A DNA stretch of 64,000 nucleotides from Piliocolobus tephrosceles (lineage: Eukaryota; Chordata; Mammalia; Primates; Cercopithecidae), in NCBI RefSeq assembly GCF_002776525.5, contig NC_045447.1:18171068-18235067 (forward strand), given 5' to 3'. The notes below the pieces were generated by a model that had not been told where the DNA came from, ran no database searches, and was given only the letters and a program-made list of their open reading frames with translations. This document shows, piece after piece, positions 11,225-22,129 of the stretch; the first letter of the stretch is position 1, and every line of letters starts with the position of its first letter. Position numbers and translations under genes: made by a program.

Positions 11225-11465
11225 TGGAGCATAGCTTCCAGCGCCAAAATGCATGTGATTAAAGCCGGGCTCTGTCATTATGAGTTGCGTGATCTGGGGC
11301 AAGTTATGTAATGGAAGTTAACTATGCCTCAGCTTCTTCATCTGTAAAGTGGGGATGATAGCAATAGGATCTATTTTATAGGATTCTTATGTGAGGATTA
11401 AATGATTCATTTATGCTTACAACAGGACCTAGCACATTGTTAGGGCTTAACAACAAGTAGTAGCT
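11225..11465 (+). mobile_element. MIR
   Basis: Sense MIR: 'ctggggcaagttatgtaat', 'cctcagcttcttcatctgta' and 'gacctagcacattgttaggg' in order. A trinucleotide array follows where the MIR tail would be. Confidence 0.75.
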
Positions 11466-11469
11466 GCTG

Positions 11470-11517
<48 letters not shown>

Positions 11518-11518
11518 T
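11470..11518 (+). repeat. (CTA)n microsatellite
   Basis: About 16 uninterrupted CTA units directly downstream of the MIR, so probably an expansion of its A/T-rich tail. Confidence 0.92.
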
Positions 11519-11529
11519 TGTTATTATTT

Positions 11530-11820
11530 CAGAGCTCTGTTCTATAACCCCAAAGCCCTTCTGCTATTCCTGTTGCTCCTTCAAGGCTTAGCTCAAACTT
11601 CCCTCCCCGAGGAAGACTTTTCTTTGATTCTGTCCCCTCAGCAGAGTTCGATGTTCTCTAATACTTACTGCGCTTACTTAAATGCATTATATTTGCCTAT
11701 TTTCTGGTCCATTTTCCTGACAAAACTGTGACCTTCATCTCCATCTTTATCTCCAACACCATGCCTAGAGACAGGCAGATATATGTGCTTAATTGATGTT
11801 TGTTGAATGAATGAGTGAGT
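11530..11820 (+). mobile_element. L2 3' end
   Basis: Sense L2: 'ccttcaaggcttagctcaaa' and an ending of 'tgatgtttgttgaatgaatg', which matches the L2 3' terminus. Confidence 0.7.
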
Positions 11821-11879
11821 GAGTGATCCTGTGGATTCCAAAATCTAGGAGTAACTTTTTATTTCTGTCTTTCCTTCAC

Positions 11880-12510
11880 CCTACACCCAATCCAACAGCA
11901 AGTCTTGACAATTCCACTTCTAAAACAGATTCCAAATCTGCCTCTAAGCCAGTCCAGGCCACCATCTTCTCAAGCCTGGACAACTCAGCCTTCTGACTGC
12001 CGTCTGTGCTTCTGTCCCTGCTGCTGTATAATCTGCCCTCATCTCCCCACTTAAAACACTCCCTGACTTCTCTTTGCTCCTAGAATGAAGCCCAGTCTTC
12101 TTCCCTGGCTACAGAGTCCTGCACTCTAGCTTGTACCACTCTCTCCTTCACTTAATATGCTTCACCCATTCTGGTTCCCTTTCTGTTCCTTTCCAGATTC
12201 AAAGTCTTGCACTTGCTGTTCCTTCCAGTTTTGACAGAGTTGTCTCCTTTTGCTTTCAGGTTGAATGTCACATCTCAGCAAGGCTTTCCTTGATCACTCT
12301 AAGGGGATGTTATTCTGTGTCACAGCACCATTTTTATCTCCCTCGTAGCACTTGCTTAACCTGTAAATATCTTGATTATTTACCCATTTATTTGTTAATT
12401 GATTATCTTACTATATTGTATGCACCTTTTTTTGTTGTCTTGTTCACTAGGGTATCTCTGTATCAGTGTTTAATACATTTCTGCTGAATGAATGAATGAA
12501 TGAATGAATC
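11880..12510 (+). mobile_element. second, longer L2 3' region
   Basis: A second L2 copy in the same orientation: 'ctagaatgaagcccagtctt', 'tgctgttccttccagttttg', 'gcacttgcttaacctgtaaa', ending in TGAA repeats at about 12484-12509. The open frame 12131-12487 is repeat-derived. Confidence 0.72.
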
Positions 12511-12514
12511 CTCC

Positions 12515-12650
12515 TAGCAACACAATAGGTAGACCAGGTATTGTATACTTATTTTACAGATGACAAAACTGAAGCTTAAAAGGTTGATTCTTGTTCTAAA
12601 TAACATAGGCTGGAAGTAGACCAGCCAGGCCTCCTAGTTCATGGACTTTT
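12515..12650 (-). mobile_element. MIR relic
   Basis: Antisense MIR core: 'attttacagatgacaaaact', 'ataacataggctggaagtag'. Confidence 0.55.
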
Positions 12651-13096
12651 TTCCCCACTAGCCCATTTTACCTTGAAGGGAGATAGATGGAGGGCTGGGA
12701 ACCCATCTTAGCTGATTCATAGACAGTTCCCCAACATGGGACCGGATGGCAGAGATAACCAGTTCCTGCCTCTTAAAGAGGTTGTGCTGCCAGTATGTGA
12801 CAGTTCCAAATTCCAGACTGTACTTGAGGCGTTGCACACACCCAATAAACACTCCATAATCATAAGAAAAGTTCAGTGGCTGTTTGAGAAAGGAAATCAG
12901 ACCCATGGGCCTGAGAGGAGGACTGATCTACCAGGACCCTCTGCAGAGGCTGTTCTAATTTGGGCCTGAAGAAATGGGAAAGATGTTTCTAATTCCTTTA
13001 CACGAATGTGACCTAATTTGGAAGATTTTGTAATTCCTAACGTCCCAACTGCTGCCTGAGAGCAGATCCTCATTATTGCTATCATTTTATTATTAT
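12651..13096. other. unique intergenic stretch
   Basis: No repeat recognised. The open frame 12736-12969 (+) and its minus-strand shadow have no recognisable domain. Confidence 0.45.
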
Positions 13097-13333
13097 TTGA
13101 GATGGAGTCCCGTGCTGTTGTCCAGGCTGGAGTGCAATGGCACAATCTCGGCTCACTGCAACCTCCGCCTCCCGGGTTCAAGAGATTCTTCTGCCCCAGC
13201 CTCCTGAGTAGCTGGGATTACAGGCACCTGCCGTCATGCCTGGTTAATTTTTGTATTTTTGTAGAGATGGGGTTTCACCATGTTGGCCAGTCTGGTCTTG
13301 AACTCCTGACCTCAGGTGATCCTCCCGCCTTGG
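13097..13333 (-). mobile_element. truncated Alu
   Basis: Minus-strand Alu that breaks off at 'cctcccgccttgg', missing roughly 45 bases of the Alu 5' end. Confidence 0.88.
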
Positions 13334-14114
13334 TATTGTCATTATTTAAAATCTTGCCTTGGCCATTGTTAAGAAGCTGGCAGTGGAGTGCCATTTCTGT
13401 GATTCTAGGAGGGAAGTTCCTGGAGAGGGAGCTTGGGGACATAAAGAGAGCCTTGGGCCAGAGTCAGAAGGTGGGAAGGTCCATCAGTGTCCAGCCAGTA
13501 GACTCTAGGCCTCTCACTGGCCCTGAGCTGCCTCCTTTGTATGGACTGATTTGAGTCTGATGATGAATATGACCCTGGCTCTTGACAGTGTGGGATCTTA
13601 TCAAGATGCTTTACTTCTGCGGTTCTTGGTTAATTATCTGTAGAAGGACATGTTTGAAAGGACTGATGCCAAGTCCCCTTCTGGCTGTGATAGTTGCCGT
13701 TTTTGTGGTCTTTTCAGGGAAACAGTTGCTCTTCCAGAAGTGGATTTCCTTATTATCCAGCCCCCAGAAGCCAGCAAGAAATCAACACAGCTACCTCAAA
13801 TAGTTCAACAAAGGGCATCATAATCCTAAAGGCCTAAGGATTTCTGAGAAGGAGTCAATTGCTCATTCCTCCAAGTACTCTCTCAGTCCTAGAAGCTACC
13901 CTCTGACAGGCACATGCTCCAGCAAAGGAGGCTCTTCAAGAGGGCCGAGGCCATGGAAGTCAGAGAGTATGACTCTTCTGAAAATCTAGAAGTTCTGGGC
14001 ATTGAACCCAAGGACATTGTACCCTCCTGACCTTGACCATCTATGTGAGAAGGCAAGGTATAGGAAAATCAGACACGTACCAAGGTCTTCTGAGTGTTCA
14101 TTTCGGGGCAGACT
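13334..14114. other. unique intergenic stretch
   Basis: No repeat family or exon recognised. Several short open frames lack known motifs. Confidence 0.45.
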
Positions 14115-14285
14115 TTGGCTCAAAGCTTTATATTCATTTGACTTTGAGGCCTATGAGATAAATATTATGATCCCCGTTTTACAGAGGAGGAAATTGAGAC
14201 ACAGAGCTAAAGTAACTTGTCCAAGATTATACAGCTAGAAACACCAGATTTGAACCCGGCATTCTTTACTGCTAAACTACTGTCT
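14115..14285 (-). mobile_element. MIR
   Basis: Antisense MIR: 'gatccccgttttacagagga', 'acttgtccaagattatacag', 'gatttgaacccggcattc'. Well preserved core. Confidence 0.72.
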
Positions 14286-14339
14286 CCTCTAATAATACAG
14301 CAATAAAAAAACCCTCAAAGCTGAGGAACAACAGTAGGC

Positions 14340-14885
14340 AGTTGTGGAAATCTGGACCTGAGGTCTAAAGAAATTACTACAAATTCTATGCTTTCATTTG
14401 TAAGCATGGTGATCTGGGACAAGTCATTTGACTACTTTGAATGACAACATACTAGCTTTTAAAGTGGGGGTAATCACTCTTTCTACTTCACAGATAAGGC
14501 TAAAAAGATTAAAAGGGGAATGCACAGTGGTTCAAGCCTGAAATTCCAACACTTTGGGAGGCTGAGGGGAAGACTGCTTGAGATCAGGAGTTGAAGACCA
14601 GCCTGGGCAAGATAGCAAGACCCCACCTCTACAAAAAATTTTTAAAAGGTAATACGCACCTGTAGTCCCAGCTACTCGGGAGGCTGAGGCAGGAGGATCA
14701 CTTAAGCCTAGGAGTTTGAGGCTGCAGTGAGCTATGATTATATCACTGCATTCTAGCCTGGGTGACAGAGCAAGCCCCTGTTTTTGTTTTGTTTCGTTTT
14801 TGCTTTTTAATTAAAAGGCACAATGTATGTGAAGTGTTTAGAATTGATTCCTGGCACATAATAAGTATTCAGTAAATGTTAAGTC
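14340..14885 (+). mobile_element. MIR split by an Alu
   Basis: Sense MIR core at 14395-14507 ('gggacaagtcatttgactac') continues after the Alu at 14819-14885 ('ttcctggcacataataagta'). Confidence 0.7.
14508..14818 (+). mobile_element. old Alu (J-like) within MIR
   Basis: The Alu body 14517-14809 is flanked by perfect 9-bp copies of attaaaagg (14508-14516 and 14810-14818). The tail has decayed to TTTTG-type text. Internal divergence fits an AluJ-age copy. Confidence 0.88.
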
Positions 14886-14889
14886 TCCG

Positions 14890-15379
14890 TCATCATTGTT
14901 ACTGTTGTTGTTGTTACTATCAACATCTTTCCTCCAGGGTTGTTGCCAAGTTCAAATGAGATGATGGCTGGGAAAGCTCTGTGCTGTGCACCTGTCAGTA
15001 ATCCCCTTTATTACAATGATAGCAACCTAAGGGATAGAGTTATTTGTGAAGCTGCAACCCTATTCCTCCCCCAAATGGTTCAAATTCTTTGTATTGCAGC
15101 CAACACTGATGACGAGTGAGGGTTTGACTTGGTGCCCACTGTGAATGACGTCCTTCAATAGATGTCCAAGAACTGTAGCAAATGCTTTTCTGGGCTTATT
15201 TTAGCATCAGAGGACCTTTGAAGCAGGATTTCAACATTTAGCTTCATTGTTTGGGGAAGGTGCCTTGCATTTAATGTGGGTTTACAACTTGAGCCTTTCT
15301 TCCTCTCATCATCTTGAGATACCATGAGGGCAGGTCAGGGATGTGGTTGGCTAAGACATATCTCCAGATTCAAATTAAT
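14890..15379. other. unique intergenic stretch
   Basis: No repeat or gene recognised, apart from a short TTG run near 14900. Confidence 0.45.
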
Positions 15380-15648
15380 TCTATTGTTGATTGTTATTGA
15401 TTTTTGAGAGTAATAAGTGCTCACTATAAAAATATTGGAAAATGCAGAAAACTATGAAGGAGAAAAAAGTTAAATATCCATAATGCAGTCACTCAGAAGA
15501 AAAGAATGTTAACATTTTGGTGTATTTCCTTTTGGTTTTTATTCTCTGCACATATTATCATTTACATAATTGGGGGTCATGACATAAATAGTTATATTAA
15601 CGATTTTTTCCACAATTTTATATCGTAAGAATTTCCTTCATAAGTATC
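15380..15648 (-). mobile_element. L1M 3' fragment, part 1
   Basis: Antisense old L1 3' UTR/ORF2-end wording ('atgttaacattttggtgtat', 'tttccttttggtttttattc'). It is interrupted at 15643-15648 by an Alu plus the AHCY retrocopy, and L1-like text resumes at 18128. Confidence 0.6.
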
Positions 15649-15953
15649 TTTTTTTTTTTTTTTTTTTGAGACAGGGTTTCACTCTCTCAGCCAGGCCGGA
15701 GTGCAGTGGCACCATCTCCACTCACTGCAACCTCCACCTCTGGGGTTTAAGTGATCCTCCCAGTTCAGCCTCTAGAATAGCTGAAACTACAGGTGCAACC
15801 ACCATGCCAGGCGAATTTTTCTGTATTTTTGTTAGAAATGGGGTTTCACTATTTTGCCCAGGCTGGTCTCGAACTCCTGAGCTCAAGCAATCTGCCCGCC
15901 TGGGCCTCCCAAAGCGCTGGCATTACAGGCATGAGCCACTGTGCCTCAGTATC
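15643..15953 (-). mobile_element. Alu at the tail junction of the AHCY pseudogene
   Basis: The Alu body 15649-15947 is flanked by agtatc (15643-15648 and 15948-15953). The same word begins the flank at the other end of the AHCY retrocopy (18128-18133), so the Alu entered the retrocopy's 3' target duplication. Confidence 0.88.
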
Positions 15954-15956
15954 ATC

Positions 15957-18127
15957 TTTTTTTTTTTTTTCAGGTACCAAGATTTTTATTTACCCACATT
16001 CCTGCTTTCTTTTAACATTATAAACCAAATTACTATCTTTTTGACCCAGGGTTGTGATAAGAACCATCTTATTACAAAGTGGTAGCAGATCTATGCCTGC
16101 TTTTATGTTTTTATGGCCCCTCTGGCTGTCACTTCTCTGTCCTTTCTCAGTTATCTCTTTAAAGTCTATTCTGACCCCTGTAAAACAGGGACTAAAAGTA
16201 CCAACCTCATTGTTATAAGATTTAAGAGAAGGCCCAGCCCTAAGCCAGGCTCTCAGGAAAAGTCAAACAACAGTTCCTCTTTGCCCTTCAATGTAGCTCC
16301 TTCTCATCTGCCGTGGGCTGAGGAACCACTGAACCTGTAAACCAAGCACGCGGATGTAAGTCCACAGACCCGGAACCTTACCTGAATGGTAAGGTACATG
16401 GGCTTTGTGACTCCACTACCAACTTCCAGACTAAGGAAGGACTGACTTAGTGAGCAGTTCCAAGACCATTCAACTCATGGTTCCCTGTGGATGCCTCCCT
16501 TGTACTTCCATCATGACCAGGGTTTGAGGAGAGGCCTCTCAATTCCCCCTGCCACACTTGATATAGTGTGAGGGATGCTTCAGAGGCCAAAAAATGAGTG
16601 ACCAGCCCCATCAATGGGAGACACTGACAAATCAATCGCAAAGTTGGTGCCATTTGCTCTTAGGGAGGAGAGATGGCGCCTGAGCAAGGACAGCAGGTGG
16701 AAGGTGAAGGGCAGGCCGGACTCTCAGCAGCAGTAGTGATCCAGCTTGAAGGGGCCATCGCAGGATGTGCTCAGCTACTGGGCTTGCTTCTCAGTTAGCT
16801 TGGTCAATTTCACATTCAGCTGGCCCAGTGGGGGCTTCAGCCACTGCCTTATCCAGCTTTTTGGGCAGGAAGTGAACCCCAATGGGGTACTTGTCTGGGT
16901 GGGTCCACAGCTCAATCTACACCATCACCTGGTTGATGAAGGAGTTACACCCCACAAAGCTGGGGCAGCCCGTGGCACAACCCAGGTTGACCAGCCAACC
17001 CTCAGCCAACAGGATGATGTGGCACCCATTCTTCAGCCAGTACCGGTACACCTGGGGCTTGATGTTTACCTTCTCCACAACATTCTTGTTGAGCCCCCTG
17101 ACATCGATCTCCACGTAAAAGTGTCCAGTGTTACACAAGATGGCATCATCCTTCATCTGCTCAAAGTGCCGGCCAAGGATGATATTGACACAGGCTGTGG
17201 TGATGACAAAGATGTTGTCCTCCTGACAGGCCTCATCCATGGTGGTCACCTTATAGCCTTCCATGGCAGCCTGCAGTGCGCTGATGGGGTCAGTCTCGGT
17301 GATGATTACATGGGCCCCAAAACCCTGCAAGGCCTGGGCACAGCCCTTGCCCACATCGCCATAGCCTGCTACCACTGCTACCTTGCTGGCAATCATCACA
17401 TCTTGGCCCACTTGATGCTATCTATGAGGGACTCCCGGGCAGCCATGGAGGCTGTCAATTTTCCTCTTGGTGATGGAGTCATTGACGTTGATGGCAGGCT
17501 CCTTCAGGATTCCATTGGCCATCATCTTGTATAGGTTATGGACCCCGGTTTTGGTCTCCTCAGAGATGCCTCAGATGCCCGACATGAAGTGTGGGTATGT
17601 ACTTGGTGTGGACGAGGCTGGTAAGGTCACCCCCATCATCCAGAATCATGTTGAGGGGCCCATCCGTGAAGTACAGTGTCTGTTCAATGCACCATGGGTG
17701 CCCCTCATCTGTTTTGCCCTTCCAAATGAACACTGGCATGCCAGCCTTGGCAAAGATAGCCACTGCATGGTCCTGGGTGGAGAAGATGTTGCAGCTAGAC
17801 CACTGCTCCTGAACACTCAGGGAAATGAGGGTCTCAATGAGGATGGCCATCTCCACAGTGACTTGCAGGCAGCCAGCAATGCAGGCGCCCTTCAGTGGCC
17901 TGGAGGCCAAGTACAGCTCCTGCATGCCCATCAGGCCTGGCATCTCCTTCTCCATAATGTCTAGGGCCTTGTGTCCCCAGGTGGTCAGGCCGATGTCAGC
18001 AACTTTGTAGGGCAGTTTGTCAGACACGCTGGCGGCACCTTTGATGGACAAGGGCAAAGGGGACTGGGCCTCAGTCTGGGGACAGGCACTGGGTGGGCAG
18101 TGCTGGGCAGGCAGCGCTGGGCAGGTG
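15957..18127 (-). pseudogene. AHCYP: AHCY processed pseudogene
   Basis: Retrocopy of adenosylhomocysteinase, the cytosolic NAD-dependent enzyme that splits S-adenosylhomocysteine to adenosine and homocysteine. The coding part runs 18027 to 16724 without introns. The start is GTG (18025-18027) instead of ATG. Frame 1 covers the N-terminal part (SDKLPYKVADIGL, QWSSCNIFSTQDH, LNMILDDGGDL) and breaks near 17605. Frame 2 (17400-16917) carries the NAD-binding region (VAVVAGYGDVGKGCAQAL) to FINQVM and then hits a stop. Further indels lie near 17430 and 17410. About 750 bases of 3' UTR follow, with an AATAAA signal just before the poly-T at 15957-15971. Flanking duplication agtatcat (15948-15955, 18128-18135). 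Full-length, old and inactive. Function as a protein is excluded by the breaks. Confidence 0.95.
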
Positions 18128-18303
18128 AGTATCATTTTTTATAGATGTATAGTATTTCTACATAGAAACATCATAGAGCACAAAGTACTCAACTAATCCT
18201 TTGTTAACTGTTTAGATTTTTCTAACTTTTATAATTATATAACACTGGTGAACATTTTTGTACATATATATTTACATCTGATTATTTATTTCCCTTGGGT
18301 AGA
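18128..18303 (-). mobile_element. L1M fragment, part 2
   Basis: Text continuing the antisense L1-like run of 15380-15648 after the retrocopy. Further pieces appear at about 18620-18647, 18953-19014 and 19355-19515 between Alus. Assignment to one element is inference. Confidence 0.45.
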
Positions 18304-18616
18304 TTTTTTTTTTTCTTTTTGGGACAGGGGCTCCCTCTGTTGCCCAAGCTGGAGTACAGTGGCATGATCATGGCTCACTGCAGCCTCGACTTCCCAAGCT
18401 CAGGTGATCTCCCACCTCAGCCTCCCAGGTAGCTGGGACTACAGGTGCACACCACCATGCCCAGCTAATTTTTAGTTTTTTTTTTTTTTTTTTTTTAGTA
18501 GAGACGGGGTTTCACCATGTTGCCCAGGCTGGTCTTGAACTCCTCGGCTCAAGTGATCTGCCCACCTCAGCTTCCCAAAGTGTTGGGATCACAGGCATAA
18601 TCCACTGTACCTGACC
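18304..18616 (-). mobile_element. Alu
   Basis: Full-length minus-strand Alu with an expanded T run in the middle linker (18479-18496). Flanks ttgggtagatt (18294-18304) and ttggacagatt (18618-18628) look like a diverged duplication. Confidence 0.9.
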
Positions 18617-18631
18617 TTTGGACAGATTATT

Positions 18632-18952
18632 AAAAGCGGAAATAATGGGCCAGGTGCACTGGCTCACGCCTTTAATCCCAGCACTTTGGGAGCCTGAGGC
18701 AGGCGGATCACCTGAGGTCGGGAATTCGAGATCAGCCTGACCAACATGGAGAAACCCCATCTCTACTAAAAATACAAAATTAGCTGGGCATGGTGGTGCA
18801 TGCCTGTAATCTCAGCTACTTGAGAGGCTGAGGCAGGAGCATCGCTTGAACCCAGGAGGTAGAGACTGCGGTGAGCCAAGATTGTACCATTGCACTCTAG
18901 CCTAGGCAAAAAGAGCGAGACTCCGACTCAAAAAAAAAAGTGGAAATGATGG
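18632..18952 (+). mobile_element. Alu with 17-bp target duplication
   Basis: The Alu body 18648-18935 is flanked by aaaagcggaaataatgg (18632-18648) and aaaagtggaaatgatgg (18936-18952), two differences. It forms an inverted pair with the Alu at 18304. Confidence 0.93.
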
Positions 18953-19014
18953 GTCAAAGAGTATAAACACTTTAAAGGCTTCCTGGAAAGGTTGTTTCAC
19001 TTTATATTTCTATC

Positions 19015-19354
19015 AACAGTGAGAGACCAGCCGGGCGCGGTGGCTCAAGCCTGTAATCCCAGCACTTTGGGAGGCCGAGACAGGCGGATCACGAGGTCAG
19101 GAGATCGAGACCATCCTGGCCAACACGATGAAACCCCGTCTCTACTAAAAAAAAAAAAATACAAAAACTAGCCGGGCGAGGTGGCGGGCGCCTGTAGTCC
19201 CAGCTCCTTGGGAGGCTGAGGCAGGAGAATGGCATAAACCCGGGAGGCGGAGCTTGCAGTGAGCTGAGATCCAGCCACTGCACTCCAGTCTGGGCGACAG
19301 AGCGAGACTCCGCCTCAAAAAAAAAAAAAAAAACAAAAAAACAGTGAGAGACCA
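19015..19354 (+). mobile_element. young AluY, Old World monkey type
   Basis: The body 19030-19339 lies between perfect 15-bp copies of aacagtgagagacca (19015-19029 and 19340-19354). The head reads GGTGGCTCAAGCCTG, with GGGCGAGGTGGCGGGCGCC and GAGATCCAGCCACTG further on, variants I associate with cercopithecoid AluYR subfamilies. Confidence 0.95.
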
Positions 19355-19829
19355 TAACAAGTATTACCAGTTTATAAAAATTGTTGCCAAATCAATAGGT
19401 TAAAAAAATGGCAACTCCTTATCTCAACTTGCAATTCTTTAATTACTCAAGTTGCATATGCAGTATTTCATATTTCTTAGTCATTTGTATTCCTTTCTGT
19501 GACTTGTCTGTTAGTGTCCTTTGCTGGGCCGACTTTGTGAACAGTGGCCCCATAATCCCACAGTTGTCTGCAGAAGATGCCAAACCTTGCATTTAGCCAC
19601 ATCTGATAGGAGGCCAGCCTCCGGCACGATTAGAAATAGTCCATGTCAGCATTGCTGTTTCAATGAAACCAGAAAGGAGAAAGGTGTCTGTGTTTTATTG
19701 GAGTCTGGGAGATGAAGTTATTTTGCTGAGCCATATCTATCATATTATTATGCTTTCTTTTATTTTCTCACTCCCAAAGCTTCTCTTTTCTAGCAGAAGG
19801 GTTAAATTTGGTTAACGTGTAGCCTTTCT
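19355..19829. other. L1-like remnant then unique sequence
   Basis: About 19355-19515 may be the last part of the L1M run. 19516-19829 is not recognised. Confidence 0.4.
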
Positions 19830-20070
19830 TTTAGTATGTGTTCACTGACTTCCTACTATGTGCAACACATAGCGGCCACATTAATGGACTGTAGTGATAG
19901 AGAAGAGCCTGGGCTTTTGAGTCACAAGGGCCTTGGGCAAGTAAGTCCCTTAAGCTCTTGGAGGCTCAGTTTCCTCTTCTTTGAAGTGCAGATGATAGCC
20001 TTGTCTTTGAGGAATAAATGTGTTATGAATGTAAAACTCCTGGAACAGCATCTGCCACATCATAAGACTT
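19830..20070 (+). mobile_element. MIR relic
   Basis: Sense MIR: 'agcctgggcttttgagtcac', 'ccttgggcaagtaagtccct', 'ggctcagtttcctcttcttt'. Confidence 0.65.
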
Positions 20071-20704
20071 CATAGACAATTAAAAAAATTTTTTTTTTCA
20101 AGATGGAATCTTGCTCTGTTGCCCAGGCTTGAGTGCACAATCTCGGCTCACCGCAACCTCTGCTTCCCAGGTTCAAGCAATTCTCCTGCCTCAGCCTCCC
20201 GAGTAGCTGGGATTACAGGCGTTCACCACCACACCTGGCTAACTTTTTTGTAGTTTTAGTAGAGACAGGGTTTCACCATGTTGGCCAGGCTAGTCTTTTT
20301 TTTTTTTTTCTTTTTTTTGAGACGGAGTCTTGCTGTGTCGCCCAGGCTGGAGTGTAGTGGCATGATCTTGGCTCACTGCAAGCTCTGCCTCCCAGGTTCA
20401 CGCCATTCTCCTACTTCAGCCTCCCGAGTAGCTGGGACTACAGGCGTCCGCCACCACACCCCGCTAATTTTCTCTATTTTTAGTAAAGACGGGATTTCAC
20501 CATGTTAGCCAGGATGGTCTCAATCTCCTGACCTCCTGATCTGCCTGCCTTGGCCTCCCAGAGTGCTGGGATTACAGGCATGAGCCACCGTGCCCAGCCT
20601 GGCCAGGCTAGTCTTGAACTCCTGACCTTGTGATCCGCCCACCTTGGCCTCCCAAAATGCTGTAATTACAGGCGTGAGCCACCACGCCTGGCTCACAGAC
20701 AATT
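20071..20704 (-). mobile_element. outer Alu carrying a nested Alu
   Basis: The outer Alu (20082-20297 plus 20616-20693) is flanked by catagacaatt (20071-20081) and cacagacaatt (20694-20704). It is interrupted in its left-arm half by another Alu. Confidence 0.93.
20298..20599 (-). mobile_element. inner AluY-like element
   Basis: Full-length Alu inserted into the outer Alu. The outer Alu sequence tggccaggctagtctt occurs at 20282-20297 and again at 20600-20615 as the target duplication, so this copy is the younger one. Confidence 0.95.
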
Positions 20705-21039
20705 CTTGAGGCATTTCTTTGTATTTGACGCTGTGCTAGGTGCTGACTATAAAGTGAGAAATCAGATGGAGCCCTTTACAGCATCTCCTTTGCCTAGGAG
20801 AAAAGTCAGGCTGCATATTGGCTCCAACAAGGCCCTCTCTGACTCCTGCTGTTCTGTGGTCCTTCCCTAAGCCTTTGGCTCCAGGTCTCATGGGCCTTGG
20901 CTACAGTTCTGGGGCAACAGAAAAAGTGCCAGTTGATGTTCTGTTACACAGAGTGTCACAGCTATAATTTTTTTCTTTTCTTCTTACCATTATAAGTATT
21001 TTCCCTTTATAGTTAAGGGTGTCAGTGGGAGCCAGCCAG
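20705..21039. other. unique intergenic stretch
   Basis: No feature recognised. Confidence 0.45.
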
Positions 21040-21545
21040 CCTCAGTTTGATTTCTAGCTCTATTATTTACTAAGTGACCATGGGCAAGTTGCTTAACCTG
21101 CGTCCTAGTTTCCTCATCTGTAAAATGCAGATAATAATAGACTATAGACTGAATGTTTGTGTCCCTCTAAAATTCATACGTTGAAATCCTAACACCCCAT
21201 GTGAAAGTATTTGGAAGCCTTTGGGAGGTGATTAGGTTATGAGGGCAGAGCCATCATGAATGGAATTAGTGTCCTTTTAAAGGACACCCAGGGAACTCAC
21301 TGAATCTGCTGGTGCCCTGATCTTGGACTTCCCAGGCACCAGAACTGAGAGAGAGATATTTTTTGTTGTCTACAAGCCACAATCTATAGTACTTTGTTGC
21401 AGCAGCCCGAATGGACTAAGACACAATAGTACCTACTTCCTGGGGTTCTTAGGATTAAACAAAATAATTCATATGTAGCTCTTGGTATAGTGTCTAGCAC
21501 AGACTATGAGCTCAATTATTTACTATTAATATTTGCTATATTGTC
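21040..21545 (+). mobile_element. MIR split by an LTR
   Basis: Sense MIR at 21040-21140 ('gtgaccatgggcaagttgct', 'ctagtttcctcatctgtaaa') resumes at 21425-21545 ('tcttggtatagtgtctagca'). Confidence 0.72.
21141..21424 (+). mobile_element. MLT1-like MaLR solo LTR
   Basis: Old mammalian LTR (ERVL-MaLR class). Hallmarks in order: 'gactgaatgtttgtgtccct', 'cctttgggaggtgattaggt', 'gaatctgctggtgccctgat', and the end 'gcagcccgaatggactaaga'. It is flanked by 5-bp aatag copies (21136-21140, 21425-21429), the size usual for this class. No internal gene. Confidence 0.85.
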
Positions 21546-22129
21546 CTCATAGCTACACGTACAATGACCTTATATGATTAAGTTTAACTGGTACAATAAT
21601 ACCTTTCTCTGATGGCAGATACGTAAGGTGTTTCCAATTTTTAAACACAAACATAATTCCTAAGAAAGTCATCTTGTAGTTTAGAGATTAAGGAAGATTT
21701 AAGATTAAGGAAATTTAAGAATTAAATGTTGAATGGACATTAATACATTTAAATTACTAATATCTTTCAAAAAATTCAATATTTTCTATACATATTACAG
21801 GCTAATTATCCCATCTTAAAAGCCCTGGCATGGATGATCCTTGCCTAAGGCAGAGAGCTGACCTGAATCACTAGACAAGGTCTTCTAGTCATTTGCTCTG
21901 TGTCTCTCCTGGCCAAGAAGCTGCATCAGCTTTTTCCCCCTTGCCAGAGAACCTCTGATACAGCAAAGCTCAGGGCCAACCCAGCACTTTTCAGATATCA
22001 TTTGGAAATATCAGGTAGGGCAACTGTCAGGCCATGTCACCTGATGGGGAACTTACGGGGCAGGGGTTTCTGCTCTGGTCCTTCAGCCAACAAGGCTCAA
22101 AGTTAGCAATGGTATAACAAAAATATGAA
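21546..22129. other. unique intergenic stretch
   Basis: AT-rich first half, no repeat recognised. The open frame at 21900-22106 has no known motif. Confidence 0.45.

Noticed and set aside
16746..17534. 262-codon plus-strand ORF
   Set aside because: It is the antisense shadow of the AHCY pseudogene, whose minus-strand frames match the enzyme.
15957..18127. AHCY copy as a functional gene
   Set aside because: The start codon is lost, there are at least three frameshifts and an internal stop, and it has no introns.
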